Shown here: in pieces, positions 8,878 to 16,583 of the stretch
How the letters are laid out: each line of letters opens with the position of its first letter
How positions within the stretch are numbered: position 1 is the first letter of the stretch
Assembly: GCA_903871545.1 (NCBI GenBank)
Contig: CAIQHG010000074.1
Coordinates: 1 to 40,549, forward strand
Source: an uncultured Burkholderiales bacterium
GTDB lineage: Bacteria > Pseudomonadota > Gammaproteobacteria > Burkholderiales > Burkholderiaceae_C
DNA: 40,549 nt
Direction: 5' to 3'
The notes under the pieces: generated by a model
Told to the model about the DNA's origin: nothing
What the model saw: the letters and a program-made list of their open reading frames with translations, nothing else
Database searches by the model: none
Position numbers and translations under genes: made by a program

Positions 8878-9975
8878 ATGAGTGTGAGGGATACCTACTT
8901 TGATCAACTCAAAGTCAAACAATTTAAAAGCGATCCTGCCCAACTGCGAGCAGTCGATTCACTTGGGCGGTGCGAACAAGAGTGGAGCGAGTACAAGTTA
9001 AAGCGCTCAAACTCCATTAAAAAGCTAATCGCCCATCCGCCCATCCCAAAGGGCGTTTACATGTATGGAGGTGTGGGACGCGGGAAAAGCTTCTTAATGG
9101 ATTGTTTTTATACCTCAGTTCCAATTAAGCGTAAAACCAGGCTTCACTTTCATGAATTTATGCGTGAAGTTCACAGAGAACTTCGTGATCTTCAGGGAAC
9201 AGTAAACCCCTTAGATGCCCTGGGACTTCAAATCTCTAAGCGCTTTAAGTTAATTTGTTTTGACGAGTTTCATGTGGCTGATATTACAGATGCAATGATT
9301 CTTCATCGGTTGCTTGATTCGTTGTTTAAAAATGGTGTCGGCTTTGTAACGACCTCCAACTTTAAACCAGATGACCTTTACCCAGATGGTTTGCATAGGG
9401 ACCGAATACTCCCAGCAATTGATTTACTTAAGGACAGGTTGGAAGTAATAAATGTAGATGCGGGAGTGGACTACAGAGGGAATTTTTTTGAACAAGTCGA
9501 GCTTTACCACACGCCCCTTAGCGAGCAAGTTAATAAAGATATGTCGGACGCATTCAATAAGCTTGCGGAGTGTGCGGATCAAGATCCATCACTAGTAATT
9601 GAACACCGTGAGATCCAAGCTCTCAGAAGAGCTGGAGGCGTTGTCTGGTTTGACTTTAAAACGCTCTGCGGCGGTCCTCGATCCCAAAATGATTATTTAG
9701 AAATTGCTTCTCAGTTTCACACTGTATTTTTAAGCGATATTCCTCAAATGGGTGTCCATCTGGCCTCACCAGCTAGGCGTTTCACTTGGTTAATCGATGT
9801 TTTGTACGATAGACACGTCAAACTCATTGTCTCTAGTGAGGTATCTCCTGAGCTACTTTATACCAAAGGCCCCTTGTCACACGAGTTTCCACGGACTGTC
9901 TCAAGGTTGCATGAAATGCAGTCTGCAGAATTTTTAAACTCACAAAAAAGAACAGTTGACACAAGTCTCACCTAG
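8878..9975 (+). CDS. zapE: Cell division protein ZapE (AFG1-like ATPase)
   Basis: 365 residues, the expected length. ZapE is a P-loop ATPase that associates with the Z-ring late in division in gammaproteobacteria; mitochondrial AFG1/LACE1 is the eukaryotic relative. Walker A is GGVGRGKS at 64-71 and Walker B is ICFDEF at about 126-131. The family segments HFHEFMREVH, TSNFKPDDLYPDGLHRDR and a C-terminal SPARRFTWLIDVLYD are present. It follows lpdA by 12 bases and appears to be the fourth gene of the suc operon, an order common in Burkholderiales; a functional tie to the dehydrogenase is not established. Confidence 0.93.
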   Translation: MSVRDTYFDQLKVKQFKSDPAQLRAVDSLGRCEQEWSEYKLKRSNSIKKLIAHPPIPKGVYMYGGVGRGKSFLMDCFYTSVPIKRKTRLHFHEFMREVHRELRDLQGTVNPLDALGLQISKRFKLICFDEFHVADITDAMILHRLLDSLFKNGVGFVTTSNFKPDDLYPDGLHRDRILPAIDLLKDRLEVINVDAGVDYRGNFFEQVELYHTPLSEQVNKDMSDAFNKLAECADQDPSLVIEHREIQALRRAGGVVWFDFKTLCGGPRSQNDYLEIASQFHTVFLSDIPQMGVHLASPARRFTWLIDVLYDRHVKLIVSSEVSPELLYTKGPLSHEFPRTVSRLHEMQSAEFLNSQKRTVDTSLT

Positions 9976-9990
9976 GGTTATCTTAAGTCT

Positions 9991-10689
9991 ATGCTGATAT
10001 CAAACCAGTTTATTTTTAAGACACACTCAAAGAATTTAAAAGCATCTATCCCTCGGCTATTCATTTTCTTACTCATATTTCTAAACCTGTGCCCCACCTT
10101 TTGTTTCGCACAACCTGAGCCGCCGAGCGCCCTAAGTTCGCTGGAAATAAAGACCCGTAAGTTAAGTGTCGAGAGCGAATATAAAAAAGACTTAGAGGAT
10201 TGTTATCAAAAATTCATGGTAAATCAGTGCAAGGACACTGCTTTCTCTAAAAGAGCTGCTGCGCTTTCTACGTTGAGACAATATGAACTTAAAAATAACG
10301 AAATTGAGCGCATAAAACAAGCGGACCAATTAAAAAAAGAAACTCAAACAAAGGTAGACGAAAGGGCTCGTGACGTGCTCAATCAAAAAGAGCAATCCAA
10401 CGCTAATTATGAAGAGCGATTGAAAGTTAACAAGGAGAAGAACGAGCAACACGATAAAAAGTTTAACGAAACTTTGAACTCAAACACAAACGCAGAACCT
10501 AGTCAAAATGATAGAACTCCTATGAGCTCCCCCGCCGCGGATGCTAGGGCTAAGTTTGAGGCAAAGCAACGGGCCGCTGAAGCACACAAAGAGCAAGTGC
10601 TTAAAAGGCTTGCTGAAAAGGAAAAGTCTAAAATCCACCACCCCGAAGCTGCACCCGCTTCAGTCTCTCCCCCTGCACCAGGGCCCTGA
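9991..10689 (+). CDS. Exported coiled-coil protein of unknown function
   Basis: 232 residues, no recognised family. Residues about 24-40 form the hydrophobic core of a signal peptide ending near FCFAQPEPP, with a long basic N region, so periplasmic export is likely. The mature part has two Cys (DCYQKF and QCKD) about 9 residues apart, which could form a disulfide. A highly charged Lys/Glu/Gln-rich stretch of about 100 residues with heptad-like spacing follows, suggesting a long helix or coiled coil. The tail is Ala/Pro-rich and ends PPAPGP. It starts 15 bases after zapE. The composition resembles periplasmic spacer proteins, but no function can be assigned. Its stop codon lies inside a predicted RNA structure. 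Confidence 0.7.
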   Translation: MLISNQFIFKTHSKNLKASIPRLFIFLLIFLNLCPTFCFAQPEPPSALSSLEIKTRKLSVESEYKKDLEDCYQKFMVNQCKDTAFSKRAAALSTLRQYELKNNEIERIKQADQLKKETQTKVDERARDVLNQKEQSNANYEERLKVNKEKNEQHDKKFNETLNSNTNAEPSQNDRTPMSSPAADARAKFEAKQRAAEAHKEQVLKRLAEKEKSKIHHPEAAPASVSPPAPGP

Positions 10690-10726
10690 GCAGTTGCGCT
10701 ACCTGCTCCAGACCCGCGGTAGGGCC
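10682..10726 (+). other. Branched RNA-like inverted repeat over the stop codon of the exported protein gene
   Basis: GGCCCT (10682-10687) pairs with AGGGCC (10721-10726). Inside it GAGCAG (10688-10693) pairs with CTGCTC (10703-10708). The remaining 12 bases include ACC-CGC-GGT, a possible third mini-stem. The 12 paired bases on the 5' side are contiguous and perfect. It is followed by ATTTAAAC and not by a T-run, so it is not a standard intrinsic terminator. The stop codon (10687-10689) lies in the stems. Confidence 0.45.
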
Positions 10727-10799
10727 ATTTAAACTGCTTGCCGATGTTAGATCTTTACTTATCCCCTCGCCTAAGCCTAAAACCTAATTAATACCGAAC

Positions 10800-12887
10800 A
10801 TGCCACTGAAAAATCAATCTGAATTTATCAGTCTCGTCCAAAGCGCTTTTTCAGCCGAGGGCGTTTTAGCCCGTACTGCCACCCATTTCAAGCCACGCCA
10901 GGGGCAAACAGACATGGCAATGGCGGTTGCCAAAACCATGGAGCACGGAGGCAGCTTGGTTGTAGAAGCCGGGACAGGTGTTGGTAAAACGTTTGCCTAC
11001 CTGGTGCCTGCACTCTTGAGCGGGGAGAGGGTGCTGATCTCCACTGCCACAAAAGCCCTTCAAGATCAGTTGTTTGCCCGCGATCTGCCCCAGCTCGTTA
11101 AAGTCTTGGAGCTACCGCTAAAGATTGCTCTTCTAAAAGGACGATCAAGCTATCTTTGCCAGCAAAGACTTGAGAGTCATGGGCGCGAGAGCAATCTTAG
11201 TGACAAGGCCAGCATTAAATCACTGTCTATAGTTCGCGAGTGGGCAAGAATCACTGAAGGGGGTGATCTCTCAGAATTAGGTGGTTTAGAGGACCGCTCT
11301 CCTGTGCTGCCCCTGATCACATCGTCTAGGGACAACTGTCTTGGCTCCCAGTGTCCTCAGTTTAAAGCTTGTTATGTTAATAATGCCCGTAAGCAAGCCC
11401 TTTCTTCAGATATTGTGGTGATTAATCACCATCTCTTCTTTGCTGATTTAGCAGTAAAAGAGTCCGGTATGGCGGAGCTTTTGCCATCAGTTAGAGTCGT
11501 TATTTTTGATGAGGCACACCAACTCAACGAAACGGGCACACAGTTTTTGGGGGAGCAGTTAGGTATTGGTCAATTACTGGATCTAGTCAGAGACATTTTG
11601 GCCAGTGGTTTAACTGTGGCTGCTGGCTTATGTGATTGGCAAGGCGTATGCTCTGAGCTTGAGAAAGCTGTAAGGGATCTGCGCCTTTGTATTGGCGCCC
11701 CCCTAAACACGAACCGTTTGAGGTGGACGCAGCTCATCCCGGATGGGATTAATCCCGAGGAGTGGCGCCGTAGTCTAGGCGAGTTGAATAATTCTTTTGA
11801 CAAAGCTTTAAATGTTTTGTCTATGGTGAGTGAACTGGCCCCAGAATTTCCAAAATTGTATGAACGCGTCAGCAACTTCAAACACTTGGTTAAACATTTC
11901 TCAAAAGAGCCCAAAGTCGATCAGGTTCGCTGGCTGGAGATGGGGCAGATGCCAAAACTCGTTGAAGCCCCGCTAGACATAGCCCAAGTTGTCAAAGAAA
12001 AACTGCTAGGAATCTCAAATGATGAAAAGCCGGGGTTGGGGGAAAGCGCTCCTGTAGTGAGCCCCATGGATCAAAGCGGAGTAAATTTACCCAGGAGTTG
12101 GGTGTTTACCTCAGCAACTCTTGGAAGCGATGACGCTCTTACTTGGTTTACTAAACCTTGTGGTTTGCAAAGTAGCGAAATTCTTCGAGTCCAAAGCCCT
12201 TTTGACTACCCCAACAAGGCTTTGTTATACATACCTCGTAACATGGTGAAACCCAGTGATGCAAATCACTCTCATGAGGTCTATGAGTTTGCGAAAAAAA
12301 TAGTTGATCTTTTGGGCGGGAGAACTTTGATTCTTACAACGACCAACCGCGCTTTGAAATTTATAGGGGAGGCCTTGTCCATGCACTACCAAGATAATCC
12401 TAAGATTGAAGTCATGGTGCAAGGACAATTACCCAAGCGATTTTTAATGGATCGTTTCCGCTCTGGCTCCGATTTGGATCAACCTCAGGCAGGCGCATCA
12501 GGGGCGGGTTTTGTTTTAGTGGCCACTGCTAGTTTTTGGGAAGGTTTTGACGTACCAGGTAACGCTTTGCAGGCTGTCATAATTGATAAGTTACCATTCC
12601 CACCTCCAGGGGACCCCTTGGTTGAGGCCAGGTGCGCTCGAATAGAGGAAGAAGGTGGAAGTGCTTTTAACGATTACTCAATACCAGAGGTCGCAGTCGC
12701 TTTAAAGCAAGGCGCGGGTCGACTGATCAGGGGCGAAACGGATATGGGGGTGCTGGTCATTTGTGACTCTCGTTTAATGAGTACGGGGTATGGTCGTAAA
12801 TTGATTAAGACGCTACCCCCCATGCGCCACGAGGAGAATATTCAGGGATTGTTTGAATTCATTGAGAAATTAAATCACGCTAATTAA
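10800..12887 (+). CDS. yoaA: Fe-S cluster DNA helicase of the DinG/YoaA (XPD-like) family
   Basis: 695 residues. A superfamily 2 ATP-dependent 5'-3' DNA helicase. Walker A is GTGVGKT at 58-64, with ATKALQDQL after it. The four cluster-ligating Cys are Cys120, Cys180, Cys185 and Cys191 (CLGSQCPQFKAC). The DEAH box VIFDEAHQ is at about 236. The C-terminal motifs SWVFTSATLG, ATASFWEGFDVPG and QGAGRLIRG are all present. The CLGSxCPxxxxC spacing and the following NHHLFFADL resemble E. coli YoaA, which works in repair with the DNA polymerase III chi subunit, more than DinG itself. Start chosen at ATG 10800; no clear Shine-Dalgarno is visible. It lies 110 bases past the exported protein gene and 30 bases before the ABC ATPase gene. 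Confidence 0.9.
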   Translation: MPLKNQSEFISLVQSAFSAEGVLARTATHFKPRQGQTDMAMAVAKTMEHGGSLVVEAGTGVGKTFAYLVPALLSGERVLISTATKALQDQLFARDLPQLVKVLELPLKIALLKGRSSYLCQQRLESHGRESNLSDKASIKSLSIVREWARITEGGDLSELGGLEDRSPVLPLITSSRDNCLGSQCPQFKACYVNNARKQALSSDIVVINHHLFFADLAVKESGMAELLPSVRVVIFDEAHQLNETGTQFLGEQLGIGQLLDLVRDILASGLTVAAGLCDWQGVCSELEKAVRDLRLCIGAPLNTNRLRWTQLIPDGINPEEWRRSLGELNNSFDKALNVLSMVSELAPEFPKLYERVSNFKHLVKHFSKEPKVDQVRWLEMGQMPKLVEAPLDIAQVVKEKLLGISNDEKPGLGESAPVVSPMDQSGVNLPRSWVFTSATLGSDDALTWFTKPCGLQSSEILRVQSPFDYPNKALLYIPRNMVKPSDANHSHEVYEFAKKIVDLLGGRTLILTTTNRALKFIGEALSMHYQDNPKIEVMVQGQLPKRFLMDRFRSGSDLDQPQAGASGAGFVLVATASFWEGFDVPGNALQAVIIDKLPFPPPGDPLVEARCARIEEEGGSAFNDYSIPEVAVALKQGAGRLIRGETDMGVLVICDSRLMSTGYGRKLIKTLPPMRHEENIQGLFEFIEKLNHAN

Positions 12888-12917
12888 ACCCTTGCTCTTG
12901 CCGCAATATAAAACTTT

Positions 12918-13646
12918 ATGCCACAGCCATTATTAGAAATTAAACAATTAAGAGCCGGATACGGCAAAGCCGAGGTGTTGCACGGAATCAATTTAAAGGT
13001 CGAAACAGGCAAAGTAATCACTGTGATTGGACCCAATGGAGCCGGCAAATCTACACTATTAAACGCACTTATGGGTTTAGAGCCTTGCACCGGAGAATTG
13101 ATTTTTAGCGGTTCCTCGATTTCTAACTCTGCTTTAGAGGAAAGGGTCATTAAAGGCATCTCACTGGTCCCTGAAAAGAGAGAACTTTTTACAAGTATGA
13201 GCGTTGAAGAAAATTTAGAACTAGGCGGGTTTCGACAAAAGAAATTAAAAAACAAGCATTGGCGAGAGCAAATTGAAGTGGTTTACAACCTATTTCCTAG
13301 ACTTGGTGAGCGCCGTTCACAGTTGTCCGGGACCTTATCTGGGGGGGAACGTCAAATGCTCGCTATTGGCCGCTCATTAATGTCCTCACCAACCCTTTTA
13401 ATGCTAGACGAGCCCAGTATTGGTATTGCCCCGTTGGTTGTAAAAGAAATCTTTAACATCATAAGACAACTGCGAGATGCTGGGGTAACTTTGATATTGG
13501 TCGAACAAAACGCAAGAGCCGCTCTCTCGGTTGCAGACTACGGTTACGTCCTAGAGATGGGAGAGATCAGCGCAGAGGGGTCAAGCGCTCAATTGGCAAA
13601 AGATTCCCGTTTAATAGATACTTATCTTGGCTCAGTTAAACGATGA
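12918..13646 (+). CDS. livF: LivF-like ABC transporter ATP-binding protein
   Basis: 242 residues, all ATPase. Walker A is GPNGAGKST at 38-46, the signature LSGGERQML is at about 139-147 and Walker B is LLMLDEPSIGIAP at about 160. The sequence PNGAGKSTLL, then GISLVPEKRELF and MSVEENLELG, is the pattern of the LivF branch of branched-chain amino acid (HAAT) importers. The family normally works with LivG, the permeases LivH and LivM and a binding protein. None of these is adjacent here; the neighbours are a helicase gene and bamD. Partners must be elsewhere, or the protein serves another transporter. The substrate cannot be told from the ATPase alone (amino acids, urea and short amides are all known). 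Confidence 0.85.
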   Translation: MPQPLLEIKQLRAGYGKAEVLHGINLKVETGKVITVIGPNGAGKSTLLNALMGLEPCTGELIFSGSSISNSALEERVIKGISLVPEKRELFTSMSVEENLELGGFRQKKLKNKHWREQIEVVYNLFPRLGERRSQLSGTLSGGERQMLAIGRSLMSSPTLLMLDEPSIGIAPLVVKEIFNIIRQLRDAGVTLILVEQNARAALSVADYGYVLEMGEISAEGSSAQLAKDSRLIDTYLGSVKR

Positions 13647-13705
13647 GCTACGAGAGGGCCTAATTGGTTTAAGTTAGACTACCTCAGGCGTTTTAACTCC
13701 TCAGA

Positions 13706-14527
13706 CTATTTGGATAGAAGGCCAAACCAATTGGAGGACTTCTGAGTTTTTTTACCAAAGTACTCACTATTAGGATAAGACTGCTGTAGGACTCGAACAG
13801 TATCCTCTTTAAGTTGTTGCAGGCCTAAAATCTCATAACTTTTAATCATAATAATTAAAGCTTCCTCAATCACTGGCACATCTTGGTAGTCATTAATTGC
13901 AGATTTAGCCCTGTTGATAGCTGCAACGTAAGCACCTTTCTTGAAGTAGTACTTAGCAACAACTACCTCAGATTTTGCGAGTGTGTTGATAATGAACCGC
14001 ATCCGAAGTGATGCATCCGGAGCATATTTAGAGTCAGGAAACCTTGAGACGACTTCCTTAAATGCTTCAAACGATTGTTTAGCCGCCTTTTGATCACGCT
14101 CAGAGAGGTCTTGGTTGAAGTAGCGCGAGAAAAAACCTAAATCATCATTAAAATTTACCACACCTTTTAAATAAAATGCGTAATCTAGGGCTGGGCTTGA
14201 AGGGTTTAGTTTAATAAACCTGTCGAGTGTGCTCACAGCAAGTGCGGGTTCGCCGTTTTTGAATTGTGCAAAAGCTTTTTCCAACTGAGCTTGTTGGGCT
14301 AAGGTCGTTCCAGCAGCGCGACCCTCTAGCTTCTCATAGTAACCAATTGCTTTTTCATATGACTTGTTCTCCATCATCTCTTTGGCTTCTTCGTAGAGCT
14401 TGTCTGTGCTCCAACCAGCGGTTAAGTCAGCATCACTAGCACAGCCAGTTGCCAAAAAACACAGCGCAAATAAAGTGGCTAGATAAAAAGAACTGAGGAG
14501 GGAGGATAATTGGCGTCTTCTGTACAC
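13706..14527 (-). CDS. bamD: Outer membrane protein assembly factor BamD
   Basis: 273 residues from a GTG start. A lipoprotein signal ends LATGC, with Cys29 the probable lipidation site. The mature protein is a chain of TPR-like helical repeats, with DKLYEEAKEMMENKSYEKAI and LDRFIKLNPSSPALDYAFYLKG as typical BamD/ComL segments, including the conserved RYFNQDLSERD region. BamD is the essential lipoprotein partner of BamA in inserting beta-barrel proteins into the outer membrane. No ATG, GTG or TTG lies between residue 1 and the end of the signal peptide core, so the GTG is forced. Its first 18 bases overlap the start of divergent rluD. It converges with the livF-like gene. Confidence 0.93.
   Translation of the reverse strand: MYRRRQLSSLLSSFYLATLFALCFLATGCASDADLTAGWSTDKLYEEAKEMMENKSYEKAIGYYEKLEGRAAGTTLAQQAQLEKAFAQFKNGEPALAVSTLDRFIKLNPSSPALDYAFYLKGVVNFNDDLGFFSRYFNQDLSERDQKAAKQSFEAFKEVVSRFPDSKYAPDASLRMRFIINTLAKSEVVVAKYYFKKGAYVAAINRAKSAINDYQDVPVIEEALIIMIKSYEILGLQQLKEDTVRVLQQSYPNSEYFGKKTQKSSNWFGLLSK
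14496..14501 (+). promoter_or_regulatory. Perfect Shine-Dalgarno AGGAGG for the TTG start of rluD
   Basis: AGGAGG ends 8 bases before TTG at 14510, and a second GGAGG overlaps it slightly downstream. This site lies inside the signal-peptide codons of bamD on the other strand. It is the main reason to accept the TTG start and the extended N terminus of RluD. Confidence 0.6.
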
Positions 14528-15661
14528 GGGAACTCTTTCTTGAAATTCAATGCCCCCCTATTATCTTCTAAGCCTGAAGCTTTGAGTCAACTAACGCCAA
14601 AGGAATTAGATTCTATTGAGTTGGAGGATTTAGGCCCCGATCTTGAGGTTAGAGAGATAACGGTCCCTGAGGAGATGCATTTACAACGATTAGATGTCGT
14701 ATTAACGGCGGTTTTACCTGATTTTTCTCGAAATTTTGTTCAGCAATTGATTTCCGAATCCTGTGTTGAGAGGGTATCAGGCAATGGACACTTTGCCCAA
14801 TCTGCAGGATCACAGGGCCAAGCTTACTCCTTTGTTACTAAAAGTTCATCCAAAGCTCATGCTTTTGAGACTTATAGGCTGACCCTTAAGCCCTCGCCAC
14901 AGGCGTTGGCTTATAAACCCCAGGAAATGCAGATCAATGTGTTGTTTGAGGACGCACATATTTTAGTTATCAATAAACCAGCCAATTTAGTTGTTCACCC
15001 AGCGCCCGGGAATTGGGGTGGTACGCTTTTAAATGGGCTTTTATTTTTAGATCCAACTTTGACTCAAGTCCCTCGCGCAGGGATTGTTCACAGATTAGAT
15101 AAGGACACCAGCGGATTGATGGTCGTTGCGAAAACCAGATCCTGTATGGATGCTTTGGTAGTACAAATCGCCAATAGAGATGTACACCGTGAATATTTGG
15201 CTATCGCACACCGAGCTTGGAGCGGCCCGGATGTTAAGGTAGTTGAGGCCGCGATTGGTCGAGACCCTAAAAATAGGCTGAAGATGGCGGTCGTAGACTT
15301 ACAAAAGAATGCAGGCAAAACAGCAAAAACAACCTTTACGCTTCTCAGTAACGGTCAAGAGCATAGCGACTCAGGTATCCCGCTGTCTGATGAGGAGGTC
15401 TGTTTGGTACACTGCCAGCTCCACACAGGTAGAACACACCAAATAAGGGTTCATTTGGCAAGCATCGGTCACCCAATTTTGGCTGATTTGGTATATGGGG
15501 GGCGAGCTCACTCGAGCATTAAGAGGCAATCCCTTCACGCTTATAAACTAGGTTTTGATCATCCAGTCACGGGTGCGCCTATGAACTTTAAGGCCGAAAT
15601 ACCTTCTGATATGAAAGCCTCCATTCAAGCTTGGTCGCTCGGGTACAATGAGGGCACTTAA
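14510..15661 (+). CDS. rluD: 23S rRNA pseudouridine synthase RluD-like (RluA family)
   Basis: 383 residues from a TTG start backed by a perfect AGGAGG. RluD makes the three pseudouridines of helix 69 in 23S rRNA, near the decoding centre. After about 50 extra N-terminal residues comes an S4-like RNA-binding segment (VPEEMHLQRLDVVLTAVLPDFSR). The catalytic domain follows with VINKPANLVVHPAPGN, HRLDKDTSGLMV (catalytic Asp197) and CQLHTGRTHQIRVHLASIGHPI. A Gly/Ser-rich insert sits in the S4 region at about residues 87-107. Divergent pairing with bamD is usual in Burkholderiales, and supports RluD over its paralogue RluC. The overlap with bamD means each gene's promoter lies in the other's coding region. 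Confidence 0.9.
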   Translation: MASSVHGNSFLKFNAPLLSSKPEALSQLTPKELDSIELEDLGPDLEVREITVPEEMHLQRLDVVLTAVLPDFSRNFVQQLISESCVERVSGNGHFAQSAGSQGQAYSFVTKSSSKAHAFETYRLTLKPSPQALAYKPQEMQINVLFEDAHILVINKPANLVVHPAPGNWGGTLLNGLLFLDPTLTQVPRAGIVHRLDKDTSGLMVVAKTRSCMDALVVQIANRDVHREYLAIAHRAWSGPDVKVVEAAIGRDPKNRLKMAVVDLQKNAGKTAKTTFTLLSNGQEHSDSGIPLSDEEVCLVHCQLHTGRTHQIRVHLASIGHPILADLVYGGRAHSSIKRQSLHAYKLGFDHPVTGAPMNFKAEIPSDMKASIQAWSLGYNEGT

Positions 15662-15784
15662 GCAGGCGTTTAAATGGGCTGGTTTCCTCTAAGTTTTTTC
15701 TTATGTGAGACCTTTTCCTTAGGCGTCAACCGTACATCCAAGACTGTGGATCTTTCTTGGTCTTATCTTTCAAACTGAAATGCT

Positions 15785-16513
15785 ATGAATACCGCGGATG
15801 CCAAGCGTGTCCTCGAGACTGCACTGATTTGTTCGGCACAACCCCTCAGCATGCGTGATATGGGTGTGTTGTTCAGCGATGAAATCTCATCTGACGCTAT
15901 AAAAAATATACTTATCTCTATTCAACAAGAATGGAGTCAAAAGGGTGTTGAATTGTTGCAAGTGGCAACGGGTTGGAGGTTTCAAAGTCGACCTGAGATG
16001 CGCGCTTATTTGGATCGGTTGCACCCTGAAAAACCACCTAAATATTCTCGCGCTGTTATGGAGACTCTTGCCATTATTGCTTACCGTCAACCTTGTACAA
16101 GAGGGGACATGGAGGACATTCGAGGGGTAGCAATTAACTCCATGGTGATCAAGCAACTAGAGGACCGGGGGTGGGTGGAGGTGATTGGACATAGAGAGAC
16201 TGTGGGTCGTCCCGGGTTGTATGCCACGACTAAACATTTTTTAGATGATCTAGGTATTAATTCCCTGGACCAACTACCAAGCTTAAATGATGCCAACGAA
16301 ATGGGAGCATCTGTGCAGCGATTAGAGCACTTAGTTGATTCTGCTCAGCTTGAAATAGATTTGAGTGAAGCTCAAATCGGTGCAGAATTACAAAGCGCAG
16401 ACCTTTTGCAAGACCTTCCAATTGAGCAATTAAACAAATCCGTTGAAGTTGAAAATATTCCATTTATTAGCGCCGCCTCCTTAGAGGATCATGCTGATGA
16501 TTCAAAAGCTTAA
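15785..16513 (+). CDS. scpB: Segregation and condensation protein B
   Basis: 242 residues. ScpB dimers join ScpA and SMC in the bacterial condensin that compacts and segregates chromosomes. The two winged-helix domains are visible. The first (about 1-80) includes LETALICSAQPLSMRDM. The second (about 85-165) has the hallmark ALETLAIIAYRQP-like motif, here METLAIIAYRQPCTRGDMEDIRG, and later GRPGLYATT and FLDDLGINSLDQLP. The last 70 residues are acidic and probably disordered. scpA is not in the window. The gene lies between two rRNA pseudouridine synthase genes, as is common, and is followed by an intrinsic terminator. Confidence 0.93.
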   Translation: MNTADAKRVLETALICSAQPLSMRDMGVLFSDEISSDAIKNILISIQQEWSQKGVELLQVATGWRFQSRPEMRAYLDRLHPEKPPKYSRAVMETLAIIAYRQPCTRGDMEDIRGVAINSMVIKQLEDRGWVEVIGHRETVGRPGLYATTKHFLDDLGINSLDQLPSLNDANEMGASVQRLEHLVDSAQLEIDLSEAQIGAELQSADLLQDLPIEQLNKSVEVENIPFISAASLEDHADDSKA

Positions 16514-16525
16514 TTGCATTTGATC

Positions 16526-16559
16526 GGGGCTGTGCGTTGCACAATTAAAGCCCCTTTTT
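16526..16559 (+). terminator. Intrinsic terminator after scpB
   Basis: GGGGCT (16526-16531) pairs with AGCCCC (16549-16554), with an inner TGTGC-GTT-GCACA hairpin, and five T residues follow at 16555-16559. It lies in the 70-base gap before rluB, so rluB transcription depends on read-through or on a start inside the gap. Confidence 0.7.
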
Positions 16560-16583
16560 ACTATTTATATGACAGGTTTAAAG

